Shown in pieces: positions 1 through 6,847 of a stretch of DNA of 8,521 nucleotides. The notes under the pieces are model-generated. The model searched no databases, had not been told where the DNA came from, and saw nothing but the letters and a program-made list of their open reading frames with translations. The DNA comes from Crenotrichaceae bacterium. Its GTDB lineage: Bacteria > Pseudomonadota > Gammaproteobacteria > Methylococcales > DRLZ01. Position 1 is the stretch's first letter, and the number at the start of each line of letters is the position of its first letter. Both the position numbers and the translations under genes were made by a program. The stretch is taken from positions 1 through 8,521 of the forward strand of contig DRLZ01000084.1 of assembly GCA_011322755.1 (NCBI GenBank). The letters are read 5' to 3'.

Positions 1-25
1 ACCGGTTCAAACAATGACATTGTCA

Positions 26-601
26 TCATTCAACAGAGGATGATCGATTCTGTGAGCTTTGCGAGATGTTCATACCCAGTTTGAATAATGCTGCGACACT
101 AATTGCGTCTGTTATCTGACCTTCAGATGCCATATGTATTGCCTGTTTCAAAGGTAATTTTTTTACTGTGATATCTTCACTGTCTTCAAACGCTGTTTCT
201 CCGAGTTTTAAATCTTCAGCAATATACACATAGGCTTCTTCATTTGATACGGAATTTGACATATACAGATGCAGGAAAGGAGTCCAGGTTTGCGCTGATA
301 ATCCTGTTTCTTCTTTCAGTTCTCGCTTTGCGGTTGTTATCAAATCTTCTCCGATTGGTGAACCGCCCATTGGAATTTCCCACGAATAGACATCCGGAAC
401 ATAACGGGTTTGACCAACCAGCCAGGTATTTCCATCGTTATCCAGTGGAACGATTCCAACAGCAACATTGTTAAATAACACCTTGCCATAACTCACTTCA
501 GCACCAGCCGGGTTGATGACCCGGTCTTCTTCAACTCTGAACCATGGATTCTCGAACATTTTTTTACTGGAAATCAGTTTCCAGGGATTTTTATACGTCA
601 T
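26..601 (-). CDS. Nudix hydrolase, probably ADP-ribose/nucleoside-diphosphate-sugar type
   Basis: A 191-residue protein with a complete Nudix box: G79, E85, the R93-E94-L95 triplet, E97-E98 and G100-L101 fit GX5EX7REUXEEXGU exactly. Nudix enzymes use this helix to hold Mg2+ and cleave nucleoside diphosphates linked to another group. The length and the N-terminal beta-rich domain before the box (residues about 15-60) resemble the ADP-ribose pyrophosphatase branch, but the proline often seen 16 residues after the box in that branch is absent (Ser at about 117, within MSNSVSNEEA), so the substrate is open. The ATG at 601 is supported by GGGAG at 608-612, 6 nt upstream. Only 1 nt separates it from the stop of the transporter gene upstream, which implies translational coupling. 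The frame ends with two TGA codons in tandem. The Ser/Asn-rich tail (about 179-191) lies outside the fold. Family is certain, substrate is inference. Confidence 0.93.
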   Translation of the reverse strand: MTYKNPWKLISSKKMFENPWFRVEEDRVINPAGAEVSYGKVLFNNVAVGIVPLDNDGNTWLVGQTRYVPDVYSWEIPMGGSPIGEDLITTAKRELKEETGLSAQTWTPFLHLYMSNSVSNEEAYVYIAEDLKLGETAFEDSEDITVKKLPLKQAIHMASEGQITDAISVAALFKLGMNISQSSQNRSSSVE

Positions 602-602
602 C

Positions 603-2078
603 TCAAACTCCCAAGACCAGTGGCAGTAGCCATTTTGTCAACACTGAAATGGTAATAATCGCAATCACATTTAATATCAAACCCGCACTCAGCATCTCGC
701 TCATTTTTAGCTGTCCACTACTGAATACAATTGCGTTCGGTGGAGTCGCTACCGGAAACATGAACGCACATGAAGCGGCCAGTGTTGCGGGTATCATCAA
801 CCATTCAGGCTTCACTTCCATTGACACTGCAATCGATTGCAGAATAGGCAATACCAACTGGGTTGTTGCTGTATTCGAAGTCAGCTCAGTCAGTGCGGTC
901 ATCAGGCCGGTTACCAGAAAGAGCTGCGTTGCTAATGTTACTTCGGTAAACCCCCCAACCTGTTGTGCCAGATAGCTGGATAACCCGCTATCGACAAACC
1001 CTGATGCCAAAGCAAAACCACCACCAAAAAGCAATACAACAGACCAGGGCAGTTTCTGAAAAACAGATTGGTCCAATACACGTGTTGAGCAACCATCACC
1101 CGTTCGCGCTGGAATCACAAATAAGATCAGCGCCATCGCGATTGCAACCGTGCTGTCATCCATCATTGAACCATTGGGAACCAGACTTTGCCAGCCAGGA
1201 AAGGTAAATACATCAGTTTGAATTTTCTTACGCGTTATCCATAACAAGGCAGCGATTGCAAAAACAACAGAAACAACTTTTTCTTCAAAACTGATTACAC
1301 CAAGATTGCTTTTCTCTTCCGCGATAAAGTCATTGATTGATGATTCTGCTTTAACGCCACGACAGTAACGAAATGATAAATAAATCATTAAACAGGCCAG
1401 CAAAACAACGCTGATTGGTGTCGTGAATAACATCCATTCAGTAAAACCGAGTCCTGAACCCTCATGATGACTCACCTCATAAAGGCGGAGAAAAACCAGA
1501 TTTGGCGCCGTTCCGACCGGTGTCATCATTCCGCCGATCGATGCAGAGTAAGCAATCGCCAGCAAAAAGCCGGTGGTTAATTTCTCAGTTGCATGCTTGC
1601 CAATAACCGCATCAAAACGACTGAGTATGGCGAGCGCGATGGGTAACATAACCAAGGTGGTTGCAGTATTTGATATCCACATTGATAACCCGGCTGTCGC
1701 CAGAATAAACCCCGCCATTAACTGCATCGGGTGAGCGCCAAAAGCAGAAAGCACTGCAAGTGCGATTCGCCGATGCAAATTCCAGCGCTGCATTGCCAAT
1801 GCAATTAAAAAACCACCGATTAACAGGAATACGGTGGAATTCATATACGTTGTTGCAACAATTTTGGTAGACGAAATTCCCAGCACAGGAAACAGAATCA
1901 ACGGCAGCAATGCTGTTGCTGAGAGAGGAATTGCTTCTGTCACCCAGAGTAATGCCATCATCAATGCAATTGCCGCCATTGCAGGAGTTTTTGGGTTGTC
2001 ACCAAAATCACCAGTAAAAAGTATATACGCAGGCAAACAAATCGCCAGAAACAAGCCTGTTTGCTGCGTAGCTGTCAT
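603..2078 (-). CDS. SLC13/DASS-family sodium-coupled di/tricarboxylate (anion) transporter
   Basis: A 491-residue, highly hydrophobic inner-membrane protein with the inverted-repeat design of the divalent anion:sodium symporters. Two SNT motifs are seen, at residues 136-138 (ISNTATTLVMLPIA) and 401-403 (TSNTATTQLVLPI); in VcINDY the equivalent hairpin tips bind Na+ and substrate. Each is followed by its partner loop, GTAPN at 189-193 and TPPNAI at 445-450, also diagnostic of the family. The length matches bacterial members (about 450-500). Substrates in the family include succinate, malate, fumarate, citrate and sulfate, and the sequence does not let me choose. The ATG at 2078 lies 6 nt after the hemE stop; the best ribosome site is a modest GAGAA at 2088-2092 inside the hemE end. 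The next gene starts 1 nt after this stop. It is therefore most likely co-transcribed with hemE and the Nudix gene. Confidence 0.93.
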   Translation of the reverse strand: MTATQQTGLFLAICLPAYILFTGDFGDNPKTPAMAAIALMMALLWVTEAIPLSATALLPLILFPVLGISSTKIVATTYMNSTVFLLIGGFLIALAMQRWNLHRRIALAVLSAFGAHPMQLMAGFILATAGLSMWISNTATTLVMLPIALAILSRFDAVIGKHATEKLTTGFLLAIAYSASIGGMMTPVGTAPNLVFLRLYEVSHHEGSGLGFTEWMLFTTPISVVLLACLMIYLSFRYCRGVKAESSINDFIAEEKSNLGVISFEEKVVSVVFAIAALLWITRKKIQTDVFTFPGWQSLVPNGSMMDDSTVAIAMALILFVIPARTGDGCSTRVLDQSVFQKLPWSVVLLFGGGFALASGFVDSGLSSYLAQQVGGFTEVTLATQLFLVTGLMTALTELTSNTATTQLVLPILQSIAVSMEVKPEWLMIPATLAASCAFMFPVATPPNAIVFSSGQLKMSEMLSAGLILNVIAIITISVLTKWLLPLVLGV

Positions 2079-2084
2079 TGTGCT

Positions 2085-3131
2085 TTATTCTCGGTGGAAT
2101 TGTGGACTGATTTTATGAACAGCTTCGACCATTGCTTCGACATGTGCGGGATCAATATCTGGCAAGATGCCGTGACCGAGATTAAAAACATGCCCTGACC
2201 CATGTCCAAATTGTCGCAACACACGCTCAACGCGCTGTTCGATGACTACAGGTGATGCGTAAAGTGTTAAAGGATCCATATTGCCTTGCAGCGCAACCTT
2301 GTCTCCGACACGATGTCTGGCACTGGTAATTGAGGTTGTCCAATCCAGCCCAAGTCCGTCAAAGCCGGAATCAGCCATTGCCTCCAGCCATTGACCACCG
2401 CCTTTGGTAAATAACACAGATGGTATCTCCTGTGGTACTTTTTCTGCTATCCGGGCAGTGTAATTCAGGGAAAAGTGTTGATAATCCTCTGCACTGAGTA
2501 CCCCTCCCCAGGTATCAAATACCATCACCACCTCAACACCTGCTGAAATTTGTGCATTCAAGTAAGCGCTGACTGCATTTGTCAGCTTCTCCAGCAGTTC
2601 GTGCATTAGCTGAGGTTGTTCGTAAAGCAAGCCTTTGACTTTACGAAAATCTCGACTACTACCTCCTTCTACCATGTAACATGCCAGTGTCCAGGGGCTG
2701 CCTGAAAACCCGATCAATGGGACACGCCCATCTAGGGTTTTGTGGATTAATCGTACTGCATCACAAACATAACCCAAGTCGTCCTCAGGATCGGGCACAG
2801 GTAACGCTTTAATATCCTCAGAATGTCTGACCGGATGATGGAATTTTGGTCCTTCTCCTTCGACAAAATGCAGCCCAAGACCCATTGCATGTGGAATTGT
2901 TAAAATATCTGAAAACAAGATAGCAGCATCAAATCGGTATCGATCCAGTGGTTGCATCGTCACTTCACAAGCGAGCTCAGGATTCATGCATAAACTCAGG
3001 AAATCACCTGCTTGCTCTCGAACTTTTCGATATTCCGGTAAATACCGGCCAGCCTGGCGCATCATCCACACAGGCGTTCTTTCTACAGGTTGTCGTAATA
3101 ATGAGCGAATTAACAGATCATTTTTAGGCAC
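2085..3131 (-). CDS. hemE: Uroporphyrinogen III decarboxylase
   Basis: HemE removes four acetate carboxyl groups from uroporphyrinogen III to give coproporphyrinogen III in cytoplasmic haem synthesis; it needs no cofactor. The 348 residues match the family length. Both family signatures are clear: PVWMMRQAGRYLPEYR at 20-35, with the substrate-binding arginines R25 and R29, and GFSGSPWTLACYMVEGG at 141-157, with the conserved tyrosine Y152. FSDIL at 73-77 carries the catalytic aspartate D75, FDTWGG lies at 205-210, and NLGHGILP at 317-324 holds the conserved H320. Translation starts with GTG at 3131, the natural family start (MPKNDLLIR), and is supported by AAGGA at 3138-3142, 6 nt upstream; the nearby ATG is out of frame and stops at once. 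It is the first gene of a probable operon with the transporter and the Nudix hydrolase. It follows the DamX-like gene, as in many gammaproteobacteria. Confidence 0.98.
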   Translation of the reverse strand: MPKNDLLIRSLLRQPVERTPVWMMRQAGRYLPEYRKVREQAGDFLSLCMNPELACEVTMQPLDRYRFDAAILFSDILTIPHAMGLGLHFVEGEGPKFHHPVRHSEDIKALPVPDPEDDLGYVCDAVRLIHKTLDGRVPLIGFSGSPWTLACYMVEGGSSRDFRKVKGLLYEQPQLMHELLEKLTNAVSAYLNAQISAGVEVVMVFDTWGGVLSAEDYQHFSLNYTARIAEKVPQEIPSVLFTKGGGQWLEAMADSGFDGLGLDWTTSITSARHRVGDKVALQGNMDPLTLYASPVVIEQRVERVLRQFGHGSGHVFNLGHGILPDIDPAHVEAMVEAVHKISPQFHRE

Positions 3132-3137
3132 AATACA

Positions 3138-3142
3138 TCCTT
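3138..3142 (-). promoter_or_regulatory. Ribosome binding site that fixes the hemE GTG start
   Basis: AAGGA read on the minus strand, 6 nt from the GTG at 3129-3131. The only nearby ATG (inside this leader) is in another frame and meets a stop after four codons, so the GTG is the supported start. Confidence 0.75.
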
Positions 3143-3168
3143 GACTTGAAATCGAAGTTTGTCGGGTT

Positions 3169-3174
3169 TTTATA
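3169..3174 (-). promoter_or_regulatory. Candidate -10 element for hemE
   Basis: TATAAA on the minus strand, which would place a transcript start near 3162 and give a leader of about 30 nt before hemE. No good -35 hexamer is seen at 16-18 nt spacing (the best available match, CTGCAA, is poor and at 19 nt), so this is a candidate only. A promoter somewhere in this 292-nt gap is likely because hemE is separated from the gene upstream. Confidence 0.3.
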
Positions 3175-3239
3175 CACCAACTGGCTATTCATCTTGCAGT
3201 GCTTGTATCATTTTGTAAGCTGTCGAAATTATCGAGACA

Positions 3240-3302
3240 CTACGGATATTGGTATACAGCAATAAACGGCTCGGTCATTGAATGGATTTCAAATGCACCC
3301 AT
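3240..3302 (-). CDS. Possible 20-residue small protein or leader peptide
   Basis: An ATG at 3300-3302 opens a 20-codon frame ending in TAG, preceded 6 nt upstream by GAGG within the purine-rich stretch AGGTGAGGG (3308-3316). That ribosome site is better than those of several certain genes in the window. The peptide begins MGAFEIHSMTEP and ends in aromatic and proline residues; I recognise no family and see no membrane span. It ends about 110 nt before hemE. It could be a small protein, a leader peptide, or chance; short frames with a Shine-Dalgarno arise by chance often enough that confidence is low. Confidence 0.2.
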   Translation of the reverse strand: MGAFEIHSMTEPFIAVYQYP

Positions 3303-3413
3303 CGCAACCCTCACCTCGTTCTGGCTTCTTGATCCACACAAACAGAAAAAACTCCACCGAATCAGTATGACGCGTATGCCGCCAAAAGAACTGTTTTCAA
3401 CATGCTAATCAGA

Positions 3414-3430
3414 TGAATGATTTTCATTCA
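3414..3430. repeat. Short inverted repeat at the end of the DamX-like gene
   Basis: A perfect 7-bp inverted repeat (TGAATGA / TCATTCA) around a 3-nt loop that includes the stop codon of the DamX-like gene. The stem is A/T-rich and is not followed by a T-run on the minus strand, so it is a poor intrinsic terminator. It may only be a weak mRNA 3' hairpin. Confidence 0.3.
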
Positions 3431-4896
3431 AAAGCATGAATTCTAGTCTGTACTTTGCCAATTTTCTGTATGAATGGCTTTCCAGGAAACCCATGTAATT
3501 GCTTGCTTGCCACTTTCGCATCATCAGCACTCGCATAGATGCCATAAACCAGCGCATACCAGTTTTTTCCATCACGCTTCATTTGATAATAAGCCAGCTG
3601 ATCACGTAAGACAGCGATGCGATCAATTGACTCCTGCAATCTATTTTTCTCATGTGACGCCATCAACTGCAAGGTATAGCTGTCCTTGTTCTGTGCCAGT
3701 ATCCATTTTGGTCCGTGAGCCCCCTGAAACAGTAATTGCTGCCCGGAAACACTCCTGTCATCCAGCGTCGTTGATTGTTTTTGTTTTTGAGTATCCCTTG
3801 TGTCTAATGAGCTGTCTTCCTGCGCATCAATCACAGCTGTTGTGACTGGCTCAGTGAATGAGGCGGCCTCGTCTGCCAATGTCGCATTCAGAATCTCTTC
3901 CGTCGTTGGTAATAATGAAGGTTGTTGATGCTTGTCTTTACTCATGCCAACAGTGTCTGAGTGAGAATTCTGCAATGTCGTATCGACATCAGTTACTGGT
4001 GGCGGTGCGTTGGTAAGCTCAATATAATTAACACTTCCCTGCGTGTTCCTCATGGTTCCTATATAACTGAGTACGGCCCAGATTGACACGCCGATTAACA
4101 CGAGTATTGCAGCTGATTTGACAGTCGTTGGTTTAATTTCACCAGTCCCTGTTGCTAATTTTGAGTACTTTGTCAGTAATTGCTGTTCAACAAGACCTGG
4201 GAGACCCTGCGATTGATGGTAAAATTCAGCGATCCCGCCCTGATCAATCGTGTCAATCGTCAATAACGATGTATTGTCCTGTATATAATCCAGTGTATAT
4301 CTTTCCACTTCTTTTTCAGTTAATAGCGGAATCTCGACAACATAGCTTTCATCAATCACCGAATCTGTTGCACGTTTGATAAACAAGTCATCTGGTGTGA
4401 TTGACAAAATCAACTGTAACCCTTTGCACTTTTCGGCAAACGCAAACAATCGGGTAATCACTTCTGCTTGCAACAAGCCTGCATCATCCAGCATCAAGAC
4501 AACTGACTGCCCATGGTTCGCAAGATTTCTGAGCTGTCTTACCACCTGTTTAACAACCCCGGCATCCTCGCTACTACTGTCGCTTTTATCAATCTCTGGC
4601 AAAAGAGATGATAATTGAGTAACAATAGTTGATACGTTTAATGTGCGATGACTTTCAAAATAGTGCCAGATTTGTTGCGAATCACCTGATTTGGCAAGCC
4701 GTTTAAGAAACGTTGATTTCCCTATCCCCTCAGGACCGCAGAGAAGTATCATCTGTTGCCTGGTCTTGATTAGATCGATCAACAGTTCAAATTTTTTCTG
4801 TCGTTCAGACGACAACCACAATTGAGGCTTATCCACTCTAGCCTTGGCCGGGGCAGCTATTGTAACCTCATGATTCATTTGATCTGATGACACCAT
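3424..4896 (-). CDS. DamX-like inner-membrane protein: AAA-type ATPase domain plus C-terminal SPOR domain
   Basis: A 490-residue protein in three parts. Residues about 25-245 form an ExeA/AAA-type ATPase: Walker A GPEGIGKS at 54-61, a Walker B-like VVLMLDDA at 132-139 and GLPGLVEQ at 231-238 in the C-terminal helical part. One membrane span follows at about 260-279. A Ser/Thr/Gln/Asp-rich linker (about 285-395) leads to a SPOR domain (about 405-485), with YTLQLMAS as its first strand and WYALVYGIYASADDA as the typical central motif. SPOR domains bind glycan strands stripped of stem peptides at the division septum, so the C-terminus should be periplasmic and the ATPase cytoplasmic. The position after aroB and before hemE matches the DamX locus. 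Walker B has Asp-Asp where most AAA proteins have Asp-Glu. The ATG at 4896 overlaps the aroB end by 29 nt; a second ATG at 4878 is possible. Domain calls are firm, the division role is inferred from family. Confidence 0.9.
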   Translation of the reverse strand: MVSSDQMNHEVTIAAPAKARVDKPQLWLSSERQKKFELLIDLIKTRQQMILLCGPEGIGKSTFLKRLAKSGDSQQIWHYFESHRTLNVSTIVTQLSSLLPEIDKSDSSSEDAGVVKQVVRQLRNLANHGQSVVLMLDDAGLLQAEVITRLFAFAEKCKGLQLILSITPDDLFIKRATDSVIDESYVVEIPLLTEKEVERYTLDYIQDNTSLLTIDTIDQGGIAEFYHQSQGLPGLVEQQLLTKYSKLATGTGEIKPTTVKSAAILVLIGVSIWAVLSYIGTMRNTQGSVNYIELTNAPPPVTDVDTTLQNSHSDTVGMSKDKHQQPSLLPTTEEILNATLADEAASFTEPVTTAVIDAQEDSSLDTRDTQKQKQSTTLDDRSVSGQQLLFQGAHGPKWILAQNKDSYTLQLMASHEKNRLQESIDRIAVLRDQLAYYQMKRDGKNWYALVYGIYASADDAKVASKQLHGFPGKPFIQKIGKVQTRIHAFE

Positions 4897-5965
4897 AGTC
4901 TTGAATGGTTTTTTTCAGTAAAACAGTATCGATGGAAACAGGCAAACCTGCCTTACCCATTTGCTCCAGCACAATAACACGGATTTCACCATCAATATTT
5001 TTTTTATCAACAGCCATCAGTTTTAAATACTCATTTGTTGATAACTGCTCCGGTAGCGTCGTAGGTAATCCAGTGCGCTCAAGCAGTGCAATAATTCGAT
5101 GCAATTGTTTCAAGGAAATATAATCAAGCCTGCAAGACAATTCTGCAGCTAAACACATACCGATTGACACAGCTTCGCCATGCAGATAAACACCATACCC
5201 ACATCCTGCCTCTATCGCATGCCCAAACGTATGTCCAAAATTGAGAATTGCCCGAATACCTGCTTCTTTTTCATCAGCAGCAACAATCTCTGCCTTGATC
5301 TCACACGAGCGCCGGATTGCATGTGTTAGCACTTTTCTTTCACGCTTGAGAATGTTGTCGAGATTCAACTCGATCCATTCAAAAAATTCGCTATCATCAA
5401 TCAACCCATATTTGATCACCTCAGCTATCCCTGCTTTTAACTCACGATCCGGGAGGGTCGTGAGTGCTGAGATATCAATTATCACACCTTTGGGTTGATA
5501 AAATGCCCCGATCATATTTTTCCCAAGGGGGTGATTGACGCCGGTTTTCCCTCCAACCGAAGAATCAACCTGAGCCAGCAGTGTTGTAGGAATCTGTATA
5601 AAATTGACGCCACGCTGATAACAAGCTGCTGCAAAACCAGTGATATCACCTATGACACCGCCTCCAAGTGCAATAAGCGTTGAATTACGACTAAATCGTT
5701 GCTCAAGTAATGCATCAAAAATTCTGGTTACAGTATCCAGTGTCTTGTATTGCTCACCATCCTCAAGTTCCAATGCACGCGGATTTAACCCATCAAGTTG
5801 AGCCAGTATTTTGTCAAGATACAACGGACTGACTGTTGTATTGGTAACCACTAACACCTGATGACCAGCTAACAAGTCAAGCAGTAATTCTTTTTGTGTA
5901 AAAAGTCCATCGCCTATGTAAATAGGGTAACTTCTATCACCCAGCTCTACATCCAGTGTATCCAT
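4868..5965 (-). CDS. aroB: 3-dehydroquinate synthase
   Basis: AroB turns DAHP into 3-dehydroquinate, the second step of the shikimate pathway, using NAD+ and a divalent metal in the cytoplasm. Numbering from the ATG at 5965 (365 residues), the visible motifs are DGEQYK at 69-74, the NAD-binding GGGVIGD at 101-107, TTLLAQVDSSVGGKTGVN at 127-144, and the three metal ligands E182 (AGIAEVIKYG), H245 (NFGHTFGHAIE) and H262 (HGEAV), matching E184, H247 and H264 of the E. coli enzyme. The frame can be extended to a TTG at 5974, but the ATG gives MDTLDVELGDRSYPIYIG, the normal AroB beginning, so I prefer it. No strong Shine-Dalgarno precedes either start. The downstream DamX-like gene begins inside the last codons of aroB, so the two should be co-transcribed. 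aroK lies upstream across a 203-nt spacer. Confidence 0.97.
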   Translation of the reverse strand: MDTLDVELGDRSYPIYIGDGLFTQKELLLDLLAGHQVLVVTNTTVSPLYLDKILAQLDGLNPRALELEDGEQYKTLDTVTRIFDALLEQRFSRNSTLIALGGGVIGDITGFAAACYQRGVNFIQIPTTLLAQVDSSVGGKTGVNHPLGKNMIGAFYQPKGVIIDISALTTLPDRELKAGIAEVIKYGLIDDSEFFEWIELNLDNILKRERKVLTHAIRRSCEIKAEIVAADEKEAGIRAILNFGHTFGHAIEAGCGYGVYLHGEAVSIGMCLAAELSCRLDYISLKQLHRIIALLERTGLPTTLPEQLSTNEYLKLMAVDKKNIDGEIRVIVLEQMGKAGLPVSIDTVLLKKTIQDYGVIRSNES

Positions 5966-6168
5966 TATTTTCAAGTCACTCTATCATTTGGTGTTGTGAA
6001 CGATTGGCAGAAGGCTGTCCGAGATTAGAAGCCATAGCGAGGGAACGCTGATTTAAGTCTGTTTTTGCATTAGTTTGAGTCGAATCTTTCGCTATTTAAC
6101 GTAAATAGTGAAGAAAGTTGACCAAATTCAGATTTTCCGCAGTTGGTTCTCTATTCCAGGATAGTCTC
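5966..6168 (-). other. 203-nt spacer between aroK and aroB with a hairpin and an unexplained open frame
   Basis: In many gammaproteobacteria aroK and aroB are closely spaced, so this gap is wider than expected. It holds a stem-loop (6087-6113) and a stop-free minus-strand stretch of 39 codons ending in TGA at 5976-5978; its only ATG (6033-6035) leaves 19 residues and has no Shine-Dalgarno. I recognise no family in that stretch. A separate aroB promoter, a leader, or the decayed end of an inserted element are all possible. No clear -35/-10 pair is seen. Confidence 0.5.
6087..6113. repeat. Inverted repeat (stem-loop) between aroK and aroB
   Basis: CTATTTA and TAAATAG pair perfectly around a 3-nt loop (6092-6108), and the stem extends outward with further pairs and G-T wobbles to 6087-6113. 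There is no T-run on the minus-strand exit side, so it does not look like a standard terminator for aroK. It could be an mRNA processing or stabilising hairpin or a binding site. Confidence 0.4.
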
Positions 6169-6696
6169 CTAGTCTCCATCAAAAGCACGTAAAATCATTG
6201 CAACAGCGCTTTTTGTCGGATTTTCGCCTGTATTGACAATAAAATGGGCACATTCACGATACAACGGCTCTCTTTCGTGAAGTAATTCTTCTATACGCTG
6301 ACGCCGATCTGTATTTTGCAATAAAGGTCTTTCAGTATCACTACGCGTTCTATGCAGTAACTTATCCACAGAGCATGTCAGGTAAACAACGAATCCATGC
6401 GAAGACAAGGCCTCTCGATTTGCCTGACATAATACAACGCCACCACCTGTCGCCAAAACAATAGGAGATCTTTGCACAAAATCTGCAATCACTGCCTTTT
6501 CACGCTTGCGAAAGCCAGCTTCACCTTCATACTCAAAGACTGTGGCGATCGATACACCTGTCCTGGATTCGATTTCACGATCACTGTCAACAAAAGTCCA
6601 GCCACGTGTCTTGGCAAGCTGCCTGCCAACTGTCGATTTCCCGACCCCCATTGGTCCTATCAAGTATATATTGTCAGATTGTCCAGAATGCGCCAT
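6169..6696 (-). CDS. aroK: Shikimate kinase
   Basis: AroK phosphorylates shikimate at the 3-hydroxyl with ATP, the fifth step of the shikimate pathway. Numbering from the ATG at 6696 (175 residues, the normal size), it shows Walker A GPMGVGKS at 14-21, the shikimate-binding D37-S-D39 pair, R63 in GFRKRE, the GGG loop at 84-86 (ATGGGVV), and the lid arginines with RPLL at 123-126. A TTG directly before the ATG could add one residue, but AGGA ends 3 nt before the ATG and would touch the TTG, so the ATG is chosen. A strong terminator lies between pilQ and this gene, so aroK probably has its own promoter rather than depending on readthrough from the pil operon. aroB follows after 203 nt. Confidence 0.97.
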   Translation of the reverse strand: MAHSGQSDNIYLIGPMGVGKSTVGRQLAKTRGWTFVDSDREIESRTGVSIATVFEYEGEAGFRKREKAVIADFVQRSPIVLATGGGVVLCQANREALSSHGFVVYLTCSVDKLLHRTRSDTERPLLQNTDRRQRIEELLHEREPLYRECAHFIVNTGENPTKSAVAMILRAFDGD

Positions 6697-6776
6697 CAAT
6701 CCTGCCTATGCTATCCGTTAAATATTCAAGAGCTGCTTTTTTCATTATCCTGGAATCCTGTTTTGCCGGCGAGGCT

Positions 6777-6804
6777 ATCTGATGCTCAGGCTCATGCATG
6801 TCAA
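6777..6804 (-). promoter_or_regulatory. Candidate sigma70 promoter for aroK
   Basis: A perfect -35 hexamer TTGACA (6799-6804, minus strand) lies 16 nt before TCAGAT (6777-6782), a weak -10 with 3 of 6 matches. It sits between the pilQ terminator and aroK, where a promoter is expected. A second AT-rich stretch resembling a -10 (TATTAT, near 6835-6841) has no good -35 partner because the terminator stem is there. The -35 is convincing, the -10 is not. Confidence 0.3.
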
Positions 6805-6847
6805 CTGACTAGAAACTTGATGCAGCTCACATAATATAATACCAGAC

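Larger units (their letters stand above)
3132..3423 (-). other. 292-nt spacer between the DamX-like gene and hemE
   Basis: No known gene is recognised here. The spacer holds the hemE ribosome site, a candidate -10 (3169-3174), a possible 20-codon ORF (3240-3302) and a short A/T-rich inverted repeat (3414-3430) that overlaps the upstream stop codon. I see no convincing intrinsic terminator with a U-tract. In Escherichia coli the gene after damX is dam; no part of a DNA adenine methyltransferase is visible here. Confidence 0.6.

Noticed and set aside
11..26. Overlapping small palindromes just after the Nudix stop
   Set aside because: Short, A/T-rich arms with one-base centres; no convincing stem or T-run before the window edge, so not called a terminator.
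3362..3403. 13-codon minus-strand ORF starting at 3403 with a signal-peptide-like sequence
   Set aside because: Very short, with no Shine-Dalgarno and no support.
3199..3408. 69-residue plus-strand ORF in the gap before hemE
   Set aside because: No ribosome site, a non-ATG start, no recognisable domain, and opposite to every real gene.
3132..3423. A dam methyltransferase remnant downstream of the DamX-like gene
   Set aside because: No frame in the spacer shows any DNA adenine methyltransferase motif.
244..5683. Plus-strand ORFs of 60-145 codons across the window
   Set aside because: All lie antisense within certain genes, show no domains, and have atypical composition; they are shadows.
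5966..5974. TTG at 5974 as the aroB start
   Set aside because: The ATG at 5965 gives the usual AroB N-terminus, and the TTG has no better ribosome site.
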